DNA from: Terebella lapidaria
Taxonomy: Eukaryota; Annelida; Polychaeta; Terebellida; Terebellidae
Assembly (NCBI GenBank): GCA_949152475.1
Contig: OX424561.1
Coordinates: forward strand, 29,382,481-29,446,480
Direction: 5' to 3'
DNA length: 64,000 nucleotides
Part shown: positions 1 to 13,400 of the stretch, piece after piece
Layout of the letters: each line of letters opens with the position of its first letter
Numbering within the stretch: the first letter of the stretch is position 1
Translations under genes and position numbers: made by a program
The notes under the pieces: generated by a model
What the model saw: the letters and a program-made list of their open reading frames with translations, nothing else
Database searches by the model: none
Told to the model about the DNA's origin: nothing

Positions 1-1390
1 GACATGTAGACAATATTGTTAGATAATACATATAACCATGTTGTAAGCGATATTTCATGGATTAAAACTGTCGGCAAAACATGGGCGATAATGCGTGCAT
101 TTAAACATTCAAGCACCGGTTGACGAGGCTAGCTAGTTCAGGGCTAGCTCAGTATTTTAGACCCTAAGTACAAATGGCAGTGTTGGCAAGTTTCTCACCA
201 CGTTTAACCTGGTTTGGTAACCCTAATTTTCGACGAACAGTGTTAAAACCTAGGGGGTTACATAAGTCTGGCAAGCATATTCCTGGTTCCTGGCAGTCAC
301 TCCATACGGTCCGATGCGGTGATGTGGAGGGAGGGACATCAACGCATCGGATCCGATCGTACAAAGTGACTGCCAGGAACTAGCGTATTCCAATCTGCCA
401 AAAGCAAGGAATGTAAACATCAATCGAAAATACAGGTTCAGCCAAGGAGCAGAGTTAGGGCTTACATGTAGATTAAATATTTCAGTTCTGTTTACTTGAT
501 ATGCATATGGCACTGTTTTGCGTGCGGAATGGGTTTTTCCTAATACGAGCCTAGAGGCTCAGCCTGGATGACGTGGATGAGGTGACAAGTGCAGAGAAAA
601 CCTATATGTACACAAAACAATACCATATGTATTTTCTGGCACGCTGATATAAAGTTAAAGGCTTTTTTATAACATTCTTCAACATATGAATTTACGTAAA
701 CAAAAAAGTTTGCGGTATGCGTTTTTCCCGGACTTGGTCTCTCAATTATGACAACAAATCAGCGTGCGAGAAATATGATTTGATATGGTGATGCTGTGCC
801 TAAATCATGTAAACATGGTAAATGAGTACACTATTGGGCCAGGACAAACATCATTAAATGATCTCGTCTCCCAAGACTGACATGTTTCAGGGGTAATGGA
901 GATGCGTAAGTGAGTGAGTGAGTAATTTGTTTTCAAGCTATACATGTAATCATAGACTCAGTACATCTTATCAATTAATGAAAGACTTGGCAGTGTATGT
1001 AATGCCATCCATTCAGTGAAAGGAAATCAAATTTCACCTAGACCCGAAATTGAGCTTGTCCAGAAACAGTGTATTGGAAAGTGGAACGGACATTACTTTT
1101 TAACTTGTCCCTCTGGACAAACATGTCTTAGGGGTCTTGGGGGTATCTTTGCCAATGCACTCGATCTAAATGTATTTTGCTCGATATAAAAGTCAGCATT
1201 TGTTTTCTTGTGCTTTACACTGAAGTCTATGACCGTTAGGCCTTGAAGTCTAATTATTATCAATAATTTATGTCATTTTTACTATACTGTACCTAATATA
1301 GAAAAAGTCGAGCATATATATTCTAATCGCAGCAATTTCTTTCCAGCTCACATCAAATAAATTCATTCCTTCTAAGATTTGTCTCAACAG
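1..1390. other. 5' flank and probable 5'UTR intron of MTIF2
   Basis: No protein-coding exon is convincing here. A polypyrimidine-poor acceptor (TCTCAACAG) ends at 1390, and the first coding exon of MTIF2 follows it, so part of this stretch is probably an intron between an unseen non-coding first exon and the coding start. The only structured element seen is the hairpin at 285-381. Short open frames around 174-513 lie across that hairpin and are not supported as genes. Confidence 0.4.
285..381. repeat. Foldback hairpin, probable MITE remnant
   Basis: The left arm, starting GGTTCCTGGCAGTCAC at 285-300 and running to about 324, is the inverted complement of 337-381, which ends GTGACTGCCAGGAACT. 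The arms are about 40 bp with several mismatches around a 12-nt purine-rich loop. Weaker similarity extends outward to roughly 258 and 405. This looks like a small non-autonomous foldback element. No target duplication was identified. Confidence 0.6.
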
Positions 1391-1420
1391 GTACTGAAGC
1401 AACAACCGTTAGATGAGATC

Positions 1421-4400
1421 ATGTACCGAGTCCTGAGGCAGTGCTGGGTATTGCCCGTGAGGCACAACTGCAGTAGGAGATTGCTACCACTCCTGCCCAG
1501 TGAACTCACTCCATGCAAGAGTTTGGAAACTCGGACTTGCCAGTGTCTATGTAGTGCCACCTATTTAGTGCAGTCATCAGCATCATTTCACACAACGAAT
1601 GTTTATAGCGTTGGAAAGATCAAGAACACCAAAAAGAAAATAGTGAGTTGTTGCTTGAATTATTGTGCTTTTCTTTTCAGATAAATTTTTATTGTATACT
1701 TTCACCAGAAAGTACAATGCAGGATATTCATTCCCGAAAAATGCTGGTCAACGATTGGATCAAAATTGCAATCATGTCTTAATGAAAGTTGTTGACTGTA
1801 ATGATTTATTGCAGGTCAAGAAAATAAAGTTACCCAAAAAGTCGATAAAAAGTGATTGGGATGTGATCGGAATCCACCACAACATGACCGTGGCTGAAGT
1901 GGCCAAGGCAATGAACAAAGATATCGGTGAATATACATGTTACTTCAAACATCATGCAGATTGCAGAGTACATACATTGTACCAGTGGATATTACGGATT
2001 GTGAATGAAAAATTAAAATCTACAAAAAGCTCCGAGTATTCAATGATATTGTCTGTTGTAAAAGTAATAAATTTCTAGCCGATATGAATATATTGACAGC
2101 TAATGTATCACATTTATATTCAGTTTGAAAATATCATTTGTTTTTGCAGATCATGTCTTCGAAGCTTTATTCTACATACCTGACACAGATAAATACGACC
2201 AGCCTAACAAAGGTTAGAAAAAAGAACAAGTTCTGATTTAGAATTCTTGAATAGTCACAAATTTTTGATATATGGACTATATAGTTAATGCGATTTTCAT
2301 GCTATTATAACTATTAGAACTTGTAAACGTACCCTAGTTATTATACTCATTTTCATTCCAGTTATTGATGACCTGAATATCACAAAGAAAATCCTTGACA
2401 AATGTGGTTTTCGATGGAAAATGGCGAGCGAAAAACATGAAGCTCCGAAGGAAAGCAAAGATGTTTTCAAGAGGTTTGTACTACCGGTATACACTTACAT
2501 TGTACATGTATGTACATGTAATATACATTTATCACATGACAAGACATTGCATCTTCAAATGGGATTCAAAATTTTATCATATCTTCAATGAGGTGATTGT
2601 CTTTTGATTCTTGCTATCTTAAAGCATCAAAATCCAAATATACACATTGCACATGCATAAGTTCTGTGCTGATTAATAACTATACACATGCATTACCAAT
2701 TTGTTCAAACATGTGATAATGAATAGCGACGAACAATATTTGAAATGCAGACCACCCCCAGATCCAGGCGATCTAGTCAGGAGACCTCCGGTGGTAACAA
2801 TCATGGGACATGTGGATCACGGAAAGACCACGCTACTAGACGCTCTCAGGAAGTCGAATATTGTCGCAAAAGAGTTTGGAGGCATCACACAACATATAGG
2901 AGCTTTCTCAGGTACAGTGTTTGGCTTGTGGATATTTTGATGCTTTTCATATTCTTAAGGATGTATTGAATTATGTACATGTATTACTCTCGTATATTAC
3001 TCTCGTAATACATGTACTCTTGCTTTACAAGTGTGTTTTTGGTTCACAGTGAATATATTGTATCATGAATTTAAGTATGTTTATGTAAATGCATACCAGT
3101 TAAAGATATATATTTCCTTTTGAAAATTACATGTATGATGCTCAAGTCATACACATTCCAGAACAATTGCTATGTTGTTGGACAGCCACAATAAATAAAT
3201 GGTTCAGGATACAATTGAAAACTTAATAAATGCATTCATTCATGCAACCATTTAACACATATGATAAGACTTTCGTTCCTGTTTGCAGTGACCCTGCCCT
3301 CAGGCGACCAGATCACATTCCTGGACACCCCGGGACATGCTGCGTTTTCTGCCATGCGGGCACGGGGAGCCAACGTGACGGACATCGTCGTGTTAGTCGT
3401 CGCCGCGGAGGACGGGGTGATGAAACAGACGCTAGAGTCAATACACCACGCACAGCAGGCCAAAGGTAACGGTTACCATGGTAACTTGTATGAAGATAGT
3501 CATGTGGTCATGTGGTTGTTGAGTCGTGTATATAATCATTTTGTGTTTTTGTGAGGGATTCTCTTCTGGACTTATTCCCAATTGTGACTCAATAAAAAAT
3601 ATAAAGGTATTTTCAAATATTTGATATCAGTATGAGTCATGTTATATATTGCTTTTTTTGTTGTATTTTATCTGATGAATTATACAGCTGGAAATGGTGC
3701 CAAGTGTAGTTTATTTTATACATCACCAATCTAAACTACTACATGCTCCTTTTCGATCCTTTGGATCGTTCTGGATAGAAATTCGCGTACTGAAAGCAAG
3801 GCACGATCGTCTGCCTGCATGACTCGAGCGCTTCTTTTGCCGCCAAAACCGCCGCGCATATGCGCGCGCAGCTGCGCAGAAGCTTCACTTTTCTGTCCAC
3901 CGCCATTTTTGCTTGGCAGCTTTGGATTTTGGTTCCCGGTGAATTCGTAGAATTTAGTCTGCAAACTAGACTTTTGCGATATATTCTTACGGAATTTCAC
4001 CTGCCACGTTCATAGACATCGTTTTGTGTCTATTTGGATAAGTATTGGTCGATAGTTTGTTACTTGCTAGATCGTCAGCGATTTGTATAGCCAGTTCACC
4101 CTATTATCGTCCATCCATCGTACTTGATAGTGTACTTGTTGTTTACATCTATCAATAGTTCTACGTTAATTTTCTACTGTATATATTGTGTATACGTATA
4201 CTGTAGTTTATATATTCGTAGTCCTCTTAGGGTTCTTTTTTCAGCGCGGTCTCAGGTTTGCATATTTTGCCCGCCCTGTTACTGTGTGTGGTTAGTTCCC
4301 TTGTGTGATCATGACTTCACAATCCTCCCTTGGTACCGGTGCCATGGACGAACGTCCATGCCCGAAGTGTCTGGTCAATACCCTCCGAGGAGGGGAGAAA

Positions 4401-7400
4401 CACAGTTTGTGTTTCGACTGTTTAGACCATGGCCCGGTATCTATGGAGGATTTGAGGTGTGATCTGTGTCGTTTCTGGCGTCCCTCTTCCTTCGTGCAGG
4501 CGACTGCAAAGTATTCCGAAGCCTCGTTGGCTCGTCGGGATGCTTTGAGGCTTGCGGAAGCTTCGGCTCCGCAAGTCCGCCAGTCGCCCATGGAGGTGGA
4601 GACTCCGCCTGTGACGGCACAGATTGCGTCCGGTGTTAGCCAGCCCCTGGGGCTAACACAGGACATGGTCAACGCGGCTGTGCAATCTTTCTTTGCACAG
4701 TCGTTATCGTCCCTTCAGGGTCCCCTCCTGCCGGGTCTCTCTTCCCTGCTTGGACAGGGAGTCCCGGCCGGTTCTTCGGCTGCCCCTTCGTCGCAGGGAG
4801 AGCTTGCTCCCCCTGCTGGCAAGAAGTCGAAATCTTCTAAGAAGAAGGTTTCAGTTCTTGCCAAGGCGAAAGCAGCCAAGGAACCGCACTCCACCTTCGT
4901 CGTCCCTCAGTCGGGGCCGATCGAGGTGGAGGGGTCCGTCGTCTCTTCCCCGGGGCCTTCCAAGAAGAGGAAGCGTGCTTCCTCTAAGCGCCGTGGTGCT
5001 GAGACCACATCGATTTTCGATGTGGCTCAGGCTTCGTCCGACCTCTCGGTGGGCGACGATCAGGCTTCGGGCTTCGATCGGCGGAGCATCTTGGATGGCT
5101 CATTCGGGTCCTCGGTCTCGAGGTTCGAGGGGGGAGAGTTCCCTTTGTTTGGGGGTGAGGCTCTCGATCGTTCGTGCGATCGGGAGTCTTCACTTGGCGA
5201 TCGTGCTCCTGGTCCTCGATCAGGGCACGATCGGGCGGGTGGTGCTGGGGTCGTTCCTCAGGGCCACTCAAGTCCTGTGTACGCGGATGTAAGTCGCCGG
5301 ACGGGCGCGATCGCTGAGCAGGCATTCACTCGCCCGTCCTTTGATGTACCCTTGGGGTCATCGAGGTCTTCGATCGGACCTGTGAGGTCCAACGATCGGG
5401 GGGGTCGAGTGGAAGCTGATCAGGAGTCGTCCTCCTCGGAGGATGAGACTTCCGATCAGGCCGGGGGTTCTAACTTCCGGTGGGCTTTGGAGTCGGTCGC
5501 AAGGCGAATGGACTTGCCGATCGATGCTCCAGGGCCCTCACGGGGAACCGGTAGGTTCGCGTCGGCGCCAGTTCGTCGGCCGATCCGGCTCCCTGTGGCT
5601 CCCGCGTTGGTCAAGTCCTTCGACAAGATCAACAAGGGAGTTACGGCTAAGAAGGATGTGGCTCGTACGGAGTCGACATTCCCGACTAGCCGTGTTCGAC
5701 CTGAGTCGATCGACACCTATCGGACTGTAGAGTCCGAGGGTGGACATCAGACTTCCGTCCCGGTCGAAGACCCTAACCTTCACCTGCTTTCCCGGAAGCA
5801 GGGTACGGTCTGGTCAGCTTATGTGAAAAAGGCTCGCCTTTCTCACTGGCAGACGCTGTCTCATCAATTGATGGGGCAGCTCTCGTTGACAGATCACCTG
5901 ACCACTTTGGTTCAGGAGTTCGTGGACGAGGCGGATCTGGAGGAGGGGAGTCGCGCCAACATTCATGCAGCACTCGGCGTCTTGGCCGGAGTGGTCCATG
6001 CTGCTGAGCGTGACAGTGCGCACCTGGGCGCACAATTGGATCTCACCATGCGTGATGCCGATCTCCGTCTGCTTGACGTGTCCGCTACGGACGTCGCTGA
6101 GCTACGTGGGAGGCCGCTTTTCTCAGGCTATACCTACGCCAACCTCTCTCGATCGGATATTTCCGTCATGCGGGAACATCTCCGGGATGAGGCTATGGCC
6201 AAGGCTTTGCTTGGGAAGTCGGCGGGGTCTGGGACAGGCAAGAAGACCAAGGGTCAGAAGCCTGCCCAACCTCAGGCACCACATGCACCCGCTTCTACGC
6301 AGCCGCCCTTTCGGGGGGCGCAGCCTCCCCCTCCCCAGGGGGATGGCAAGCGCGGAGGCAAAGGGGGTGGACGCTTCAAGGGCAAAGGGAAAGCTTCTGG
6401 TAAGAAGTGACTCGTTGCGGGAAAGCGTAGGCTCTGTGGAAGGTTCAGTTCTGTCGGAATTCGATCTTCCACAACCTGGTCCAGTCGGGGGACGCCTGGC
6501 TCAGTTCGTCCAGAACTGGAGCGATCTGGCGTCGTCAGACAATTCAGTCGTGGCATGGGTGAAGTTCGGTCTCACCTTCAGATGGGAGGCTGGAAAACCA
6601 CCGATCAGACCCAAAGCGTGGTTCTTCCCTGTGCCCGGCGATCGGGAAAAGTTTCAGCTTCTGCAGCACGAGGTGCAACAGTTGCTAGAGAAACGTGCGA
6701 TCGAGGTGGTCAAGGACGAGAGAGGATTCTATTCTCTCATCTTCCTAGTGCCGAAAAAGACAGGCGGGTGGCGTCCCGTTTTCGATCTGTCAAACCTCAA
6801 CAAATTCCTGATCATACCCAGGTTCAAGATGGAGTCGGCGCTTTCCGTCCAGAAAGCTCTGTCCAAAGGGAAGTGGGCAGTCAGTATCGACGTCAAGGAC
6901 GCGTACTTACATGTGCCAATACACCCAGCCGATCGGCGATACCTCAAGTTCGCCTTCGAAGGTTCGGTGTATCAGTTCAGGGTACTTCCTTTTGGAGTAG
7001 CCACCGCCCCTTACGTGTTCACCCGTATCGTAAGGACGATGGCAGCCAGGTTTCGATCGGTTGGAATTCAATTCCACCATTATATCGACGATTGGTTAAT
7101 CATAGCCGACTCCCCGTCTCAGGCTATAGAGCAATCCGGGTTCGTCCTCAGGTTGGCGACCAGCCTCGGCTGGATCCCCAATTGGGCGAAGTCTCATCTG
7201 TCCCCGACACAGAGGTTCGAGTATGTCGGGGTAGATTACGATCTAGAGCGAGGAGTAGCTCTTCCTCCGCGGAAGAGAGTTCTCAAGGCGATTGCGGCGA
7301 TGGAGGTCGCGCTGACGCAGTCGTCGATCACAGCTCGACAGTTTCTGTCCATCATCGGTCTGTTGGCGTCGATGGAGAAACAGGTGCCGTTCGGCAGGTG

Positions 7401-10400
7401 CTTCCTCAGACCCATTCAATGGTGTCTAGCGTTGCAATGGCGGATCCTCACCGATCGACTAGACCAAGTCGTATCGGTGGACAATCGTGCTCGGGAAGCA
7501 ATGCATTGGTGGCGGGACCATCGGAATCTTTTCCGAGGGATGCCACTCGCGGAGTATCTGCCCGATCGGACCTTCTTCACCGATGCGTCAGAATTGGCTT
7601 GGGGAGCTCATATGGACGAGCACGAACTCTCTGCTGTGTGGAACACGAGCGAGAGGGCGTTGCACATCAATGTCCTAGAGCTGCGAGCAGTGAGACGTGC
7701 GTTCGAGATCTGGGGGCCTCAGAGTTCCCCAGGGACGAAGTGGTTGGTCTTCACAGACAACAGCACAGTAGTGGCGCACATAAACAAACAAGGTGGAACT
7801 CGGTCGAGTCAGCTTTGTTTGGAGGCCGAGTGTCTGATCAGGTTTGCCTTCAAGTACCGTCTGTTTATCAGGGCGAGGCACCTGCCGGGTCACAGGAATG
7901 TCCTAGCGAACGCTCTGTCGAGACCGGACAAGATCATAGGCACGGAGTGGAGTCTGCATCCGGGGGTGTTTCGGCGCGTTTGTCAGGCGTTCGGGACACC
8001 GAACATAGACCTGTTCGCAACCTCTCGGAATCACAAGCTCCCGGTCTACTTCTCACCTCTGCCAGAGAGCGAGGCACTGGCTGTGGACGCGATGTCTCAG
8101 TGGTGGGACGGGATGTTCGGGTATGCGTACCCGCCAACTCGGTTCCTAACAGAAGTGCTGCACAAAGTAGCCAGGTCTCAGTGCGAGATTCTGTTGGTGG
8201 CGCCATGCTGGCCGATGCAGGCGTGGTTCCCCCTGCTACTGTCCCTCCTGATCGATGTACCACGGGTTCTCCCGATCGAGGACAGGTTGCTGAAGCAACC
8301 GGGGCGGGATATATTTCACGATTCCGTCCACGTGCTCAAATTACACGTGTGGAGGCTATCGAGCGATCCTTCCAGGAGGCAGGATTTTCTCAGCAGGTGT
8401 CCGTACATCTCGCGAGAAAGAATAGGAGATCCTCCTCTAAAACGTATGAGGCTAAATGGAGAGTATTCGTACGTTGGTGTAACGGAAGGCGCATTGATCC
8501 GCTCTCTGCCCCTCTGAATGCAGTGCTAGACTTTCTCTGCTATCTCTTTGATAGGCTTAATTTGAAGCCTACTACGATCGAGGGATACAGGTCCATGCTG
8601 GGCCCTGTATTCCGGGCTAGGGGGATCGATTTAACTAATAATCGTATCCTTGCTGATCTCTTGGCGTCCTTTAGGACGCAAAGGCCACGTGGAGTTCCTA
8701 CTCTACCGGATTGGGACATGGCTTTTGTGCTATATTGTCTTACTAAAGCACCTTGGGAGCCTCTCAAGGAAGTTTCCTTGCAGAGGTTAACTCTTAAGAC
8801 TTTCCTGTTAGTTATGCTAGCAAGTGGTCGAAGACGCTCAGATGTCGCGGCGATCGACGTATCGCGAGTCGCATTTGGCGCGGATGGGTCCGTTTCCTTA
8901 TACCCAGTACGTGATTTTATGCCTAAAACACGTGCTGCAGTTGAGGGCGGGAAAGCGTTCTCCCCTATCGTAATTCCGTCACTGGGCGGTTACGTAGGAC
9001 GGAATGAGCCGGACGCTCTATTGTGTCCGGTAAGAGCGCTGAAAATCTACATCGATCGTACCAGATCGATCAGGAAAGATCGCAAGCGATTATTTATTTC
9101 CTATCAGCCTAACAGGGCTACGGATATCTCCACAGCTACACTATCCCGATGGGTGAAGGTTGTAGTGAGGACTGTCTATGCGGAATCAGGTGCTGACGAT
9201 CGAGTCACTTACAAAATATCGTCCACCAAATCCGACACATCTCGATGTCTTTGGCGGCCAGGTCGAATATTCCGTTGGAATATATCGTGAGGGCTGGAAT
9301 GTGGACTAATTCTACGACATTCATCGGGTTCTATCTGTCCAATGCTGCCGAACTTCAGGACCAGTCGTCCAGATTTAGACTGGGTCCGCTGGTCGTAGCG
9401 CAAGCTGTTGTTTGAACCAGCTGGACAGAAAAGTCTTGGTTTTGACGTGCACGTGTATATAAGCAACACTTTGTGTTTGTGTTTGATTTCTTTATGTTAC
9501 GGTCTCAAGTAGAGTTCCGTTTTCCACCGATGGGTGAAGAAGAAATTCGTGCATGTCGGAGGCAAGCGATCGCACCGCTAGGTGAGTATCTTTATTATGT
9601 TACTAAAGATATATCGAAAATGTAGCATTTTAGCGATTCGCTTGAAATCAAGACTATCGTCTGTTTTCATGACTCTCTAGCACTACTGCTCCACCGCCTA
9701 TCCTTTGATTCTAAGGAGCATGTAGTAGTTTAGATTGGTGATGTATAAAATAAACTTCCCAAATTTTAATTGTAAATTTGCCGTTTATTGTTATTACTCA
9801 CCTCTAAACTACTACAGTAAAGGCCCTCCCATCCATCCCCGCCAGTTGTGTGCTAGGGGCTTCCTTTTGTCGTTTTTTGGACAGAAAAGTGAAGCTTCTG
9901 CGCAGCTGCGCGCGCATATGCGCGGCGGTTTTGGCGGCAAAAGGAGCGCTCGAGTCATGCAGGCAGACGATCGTGCCTTGCTTTCAGTACGCGAATTTCT
10001 ATCCAGAACGATCCAAAGGATCGAAAAGGAGCATGTAGTAGTTTAGAGGTGAGTAATAACAATAAACGGCAAATTTACAATTAAAATTTGGGAATTTCTT
10101 GTAATACCTCTATAATAAACAAATGAAAGTGTCGTAATAGAGGTTAGTATTAATAAATAGCGATTGTAACGTCTTATTTCAGTACCACTCGTGGTGGCCA
10201 TCAACAAGATTGATAAACACTATGCACACATTGTAAGTTTGAAATGTCTGTTGAATTATCTTGATTTCATATTCCTATCCTAACTAAAATACAAAATTTC
10301 TTTGCAAAATTATAGAGGTGGATCAGTGATACAAATCCCAGCTGGATATATTCCAATGAAATATTGACAATTGCTGACAAAATATTGACATTTGATGGCC

Positions 10401-13400
10401 CCTTACTGTTACAGGACAGCACAAAGACGATGTTGATCCAGTACGGTGTGTCCATCGAGGAGGATGGTGGGGATGTTCCAGTGGTTCCGATCTCTGCTCT
10501 CAAGGTGAATACTACATGTTGTCTATTCAGTTTTTTGACATACATGTTACGTCACTCAGTCAACGTAATTTATTGTCACAGTGGAATATAGTGTATGTTC
10601 CTCATTTGTGGAATTGTGTTTTCATATTTTTCATTCTCCGAAAAGAAATTCCAAGAAATCAATGTATAAAGATGAATATTACCAAAGTAGCAGCTGGGAA
10701 TCTGGTTCTCAAAATGCTTACCAGTATTCAGATTCTTACGATTTACTTCTGCAGGGCACAAACCTGGACCAGCTGCAGGAGACTATCGTCACCGTAGCGG
10801 AGCTTCTTGAGCTGAGAGGCGACCCCACGGGGCTCGTGGAGGGGACTGTGATAGAGGCTAAAACTGACCAAGGCAAGGGGTCAGTGAGTGTGTAGGGAGT
10901 GGAGGTGGACAGCGTGGGGCGGAGGGGGGGGGGGGGGGGGGTCCTGGGTGACAACTAAAATAGACACTCTGAGTAACCTTCCTATTTATTGGTTTGAAAT
11001 GCAGGTCAGAATGTATTGTTATATCAGCGAATTTTCACATTTGATGTCGTCTCTTGTATTTGTATTGTATTGTATTCGTTTATTATAGTGACTAGTGTAT
11101 TTAAACACATTCGTACAACAAAAACATCATAATACACCCAGCCTCATAAGGCTTATTAGTCACTTTCATAATGTGAACAAACAAACAAACACAGGCAAGA
11201 CATGCACAATAAAACCAAACAAACACAGGCAAGACATGTACAATAAAACCAAACAAACACAGGCAAGACATGTACAATAAAACCAAACAAACACAGGCAG
11301 GACATGTACAAAAAAAAACCAAACGATTAAACAAAACTAAATCTTCACTCATTTATACAGAAATTTTCGTCTCATTTCGTATGCTGAATCTATATAATTT
11401 GACAGGTACTTTTGACACGTTTGTAATATTACTTTAAATTTATGATTTTCGTCTAAAACTTGAAAATTTGGTACAATCCCGGAGGCCTTATCATACAAAA
11501 GACAAGGTAACTCCATGTACAATTTACAAGATATTACAAAGTGAAATTCATCTTCTATTTCATTTTTGTCACAAAATTTACATATTCTATTTTCTACAGG
11601 AGTATTTACAAATCTACCAGTTTCTATATGCAAAGGCAAAATGCCCAATCTTAACTGAGCTAACAGTGATCTCTTTCGTTTTTGTATATGATTAATAATA
11701 TAACTTTTTCAGTCGTGTATCAACTGTGATAGTACAGCGAGGCACACTGGAGAAGGGATCGTGTGTGGTCGCTGGAACAGCCTGGGGCAAGGTAATAGTT
11801 TTATTATGTGATGGGGACTTCTGTTTGGCACAGGTTGTGAACTCCATATTCATATATCATATATATGGGAATCTTCTTTAGGCTTCCGAATGCCAGGACA
11901 TGAATAAACGTGTAGTTGGATGACTAATAATTGTTGGATGTTAATAAAATTTCAATGACATGCATGATAACAGCAATACTTTTTCCTACTGAGCTAGGTG
12001 CGAGCATTGACCAATGACCGTGGTCGTCCCTTGAAGAAAGCTCGTCCCGGTGAGGCTGTGGAAGTCAGCGGCTGGAAGGTGCTGCCCTCTGCTGGAGACT
12101 TGCTGCTACAGGTCGAATCTGAGGTGAGTGCTGGGCAAAATACTTCACAGTAAACAAGTGAAAGTATTTCATTTGGATAGTGAAACAGTGAATCATGCAA
12201 AGAATAATATAGAATGCTGTTTTTGAGAACCAGTCTTTATGCATGGACTAGTAGTCCTTCTCCGAGACAATAGATGAAAATATATGTATATGAAAACATT
12301 TTGACAGCACAAAGCCAAGGAGGTGGTGGCCTGGCGGGAGCATGAGGAGAGAGAACTAGCAGCCTTGCGGGACAAGGAAATCATCGAACAGAAGAAACAG
12401 CTCCACCAGAGAGAGTACGCGGAGAGGAGACAAGAAAAACTCGACAGGGGTCACAGACGAGGGGCGATCTTCCGCAGAATTCGCACGAAAGAGGCCATCG
12501 AAACAGAACATGGTCCAGAGTTGCCCATTGTTTTGAAAGGTAAATTACTTTCTTTCACCTGTTTGTTAAATTGTTTCATGTCAAGTTCATCAATTGCATC
12601 TTTACAAAAAATAAAAAAATAAAAACATATTTAATTCAAGTGTTTTGATCAGATGGTCATGTTTGTTCTAAGATATTTCATTGGGTATCATTGTTCATAA
12701 ATATCCAATGCCATGGATTATGATTTCAGGTGATGTTGATGGCTCAGTGGATGCGATTCTGGATGTACTGAACACGTATACAGACCAGAAATGTCGGCTG
12801 GTCATGCTACAACATGGGGTGGGTCCAGTCAGCGAACACGACGTGGAAATGGCCGCCACTTTTGAAGGTATTGTAAAGCGTTTCTTCGATCGTATTTATT
12901 AACTGCCATCCCTTGCCTCTATAATAAACACTTTTATATCGGTGTTTGTTATAGAGGTAAGCATGTAGAAATAAGTTTTGGTCCTAATGAGTTTGTCTTT
13001 CATATGTATATAAATGTTTTGCCTTGTTGGATGATTTCTGAAAAATTGACGAAGAAACCTGGAAAGTAAAATAACAGATTAAATAGTAAATGTGTTGAAA
13101 CTTAAACTTTTCAGGGGTAATCTATGCGTTCAATGTCACCACTCCCCCAAAGATAGCCACCATGGCAAAGAGCGAAGGTGTGAATATTCATGACCATAAT
13201 GTCATCTACAAACTGGTGGATGATCTCAAAATTGCTCTGAATGAGCGCCTACCCTTGGTGGAACAGGACCAAATTTGCGGTGAGTGGAGTCGTGGATTTG
13301 TGTTCGTTTTTTGTGGCTTGTAATAATATCTAATTGTAAAGTGCATGTGTTTGTACAAAAACGGTAATTAAGTCACTGAAAAATGAAAAGAAAAACCAAG

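Larger units (their letters stand above)
3708..10094 (+). mobile_element. DIRS-type tyrosine-recombinase retrotransposon in MTIF2 intron 6
   Basis: A fossil DIRS1-group element of about 6.39 kb in the same orientation as the host gene. In order it has a left inverted terminal repeat, a Gag-like region, reverse transcriptase with RNase H and a phage-Dam-like methyltransferase segment, a tyrosine recombinase region, an internal complementary region and a right inverted terminal repeat. The inverted repeats (3731-3899 and 9878-10046) differ at about one position in 169, so the insertion is young. The internal complementary region matches the outer ends of both termini joined together. This fixes the ends at about 3708 and 10094 and agrees with a circular intermediate. 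No target duplication is seen, as expected for integration by a tyrosine recombinase. It looks close to whole, with about one visible break. Intron 6 would be about 330 bp without it. Confidence 0.93.

Noticed and set aside
2975-3016. Inverted GTACATGTATTAC repeat in MTIF2 intron 5
   Set aside because: Explained by the abundance of TACATGTA words in this genome together with a short local duplication. No element boundaries were found.
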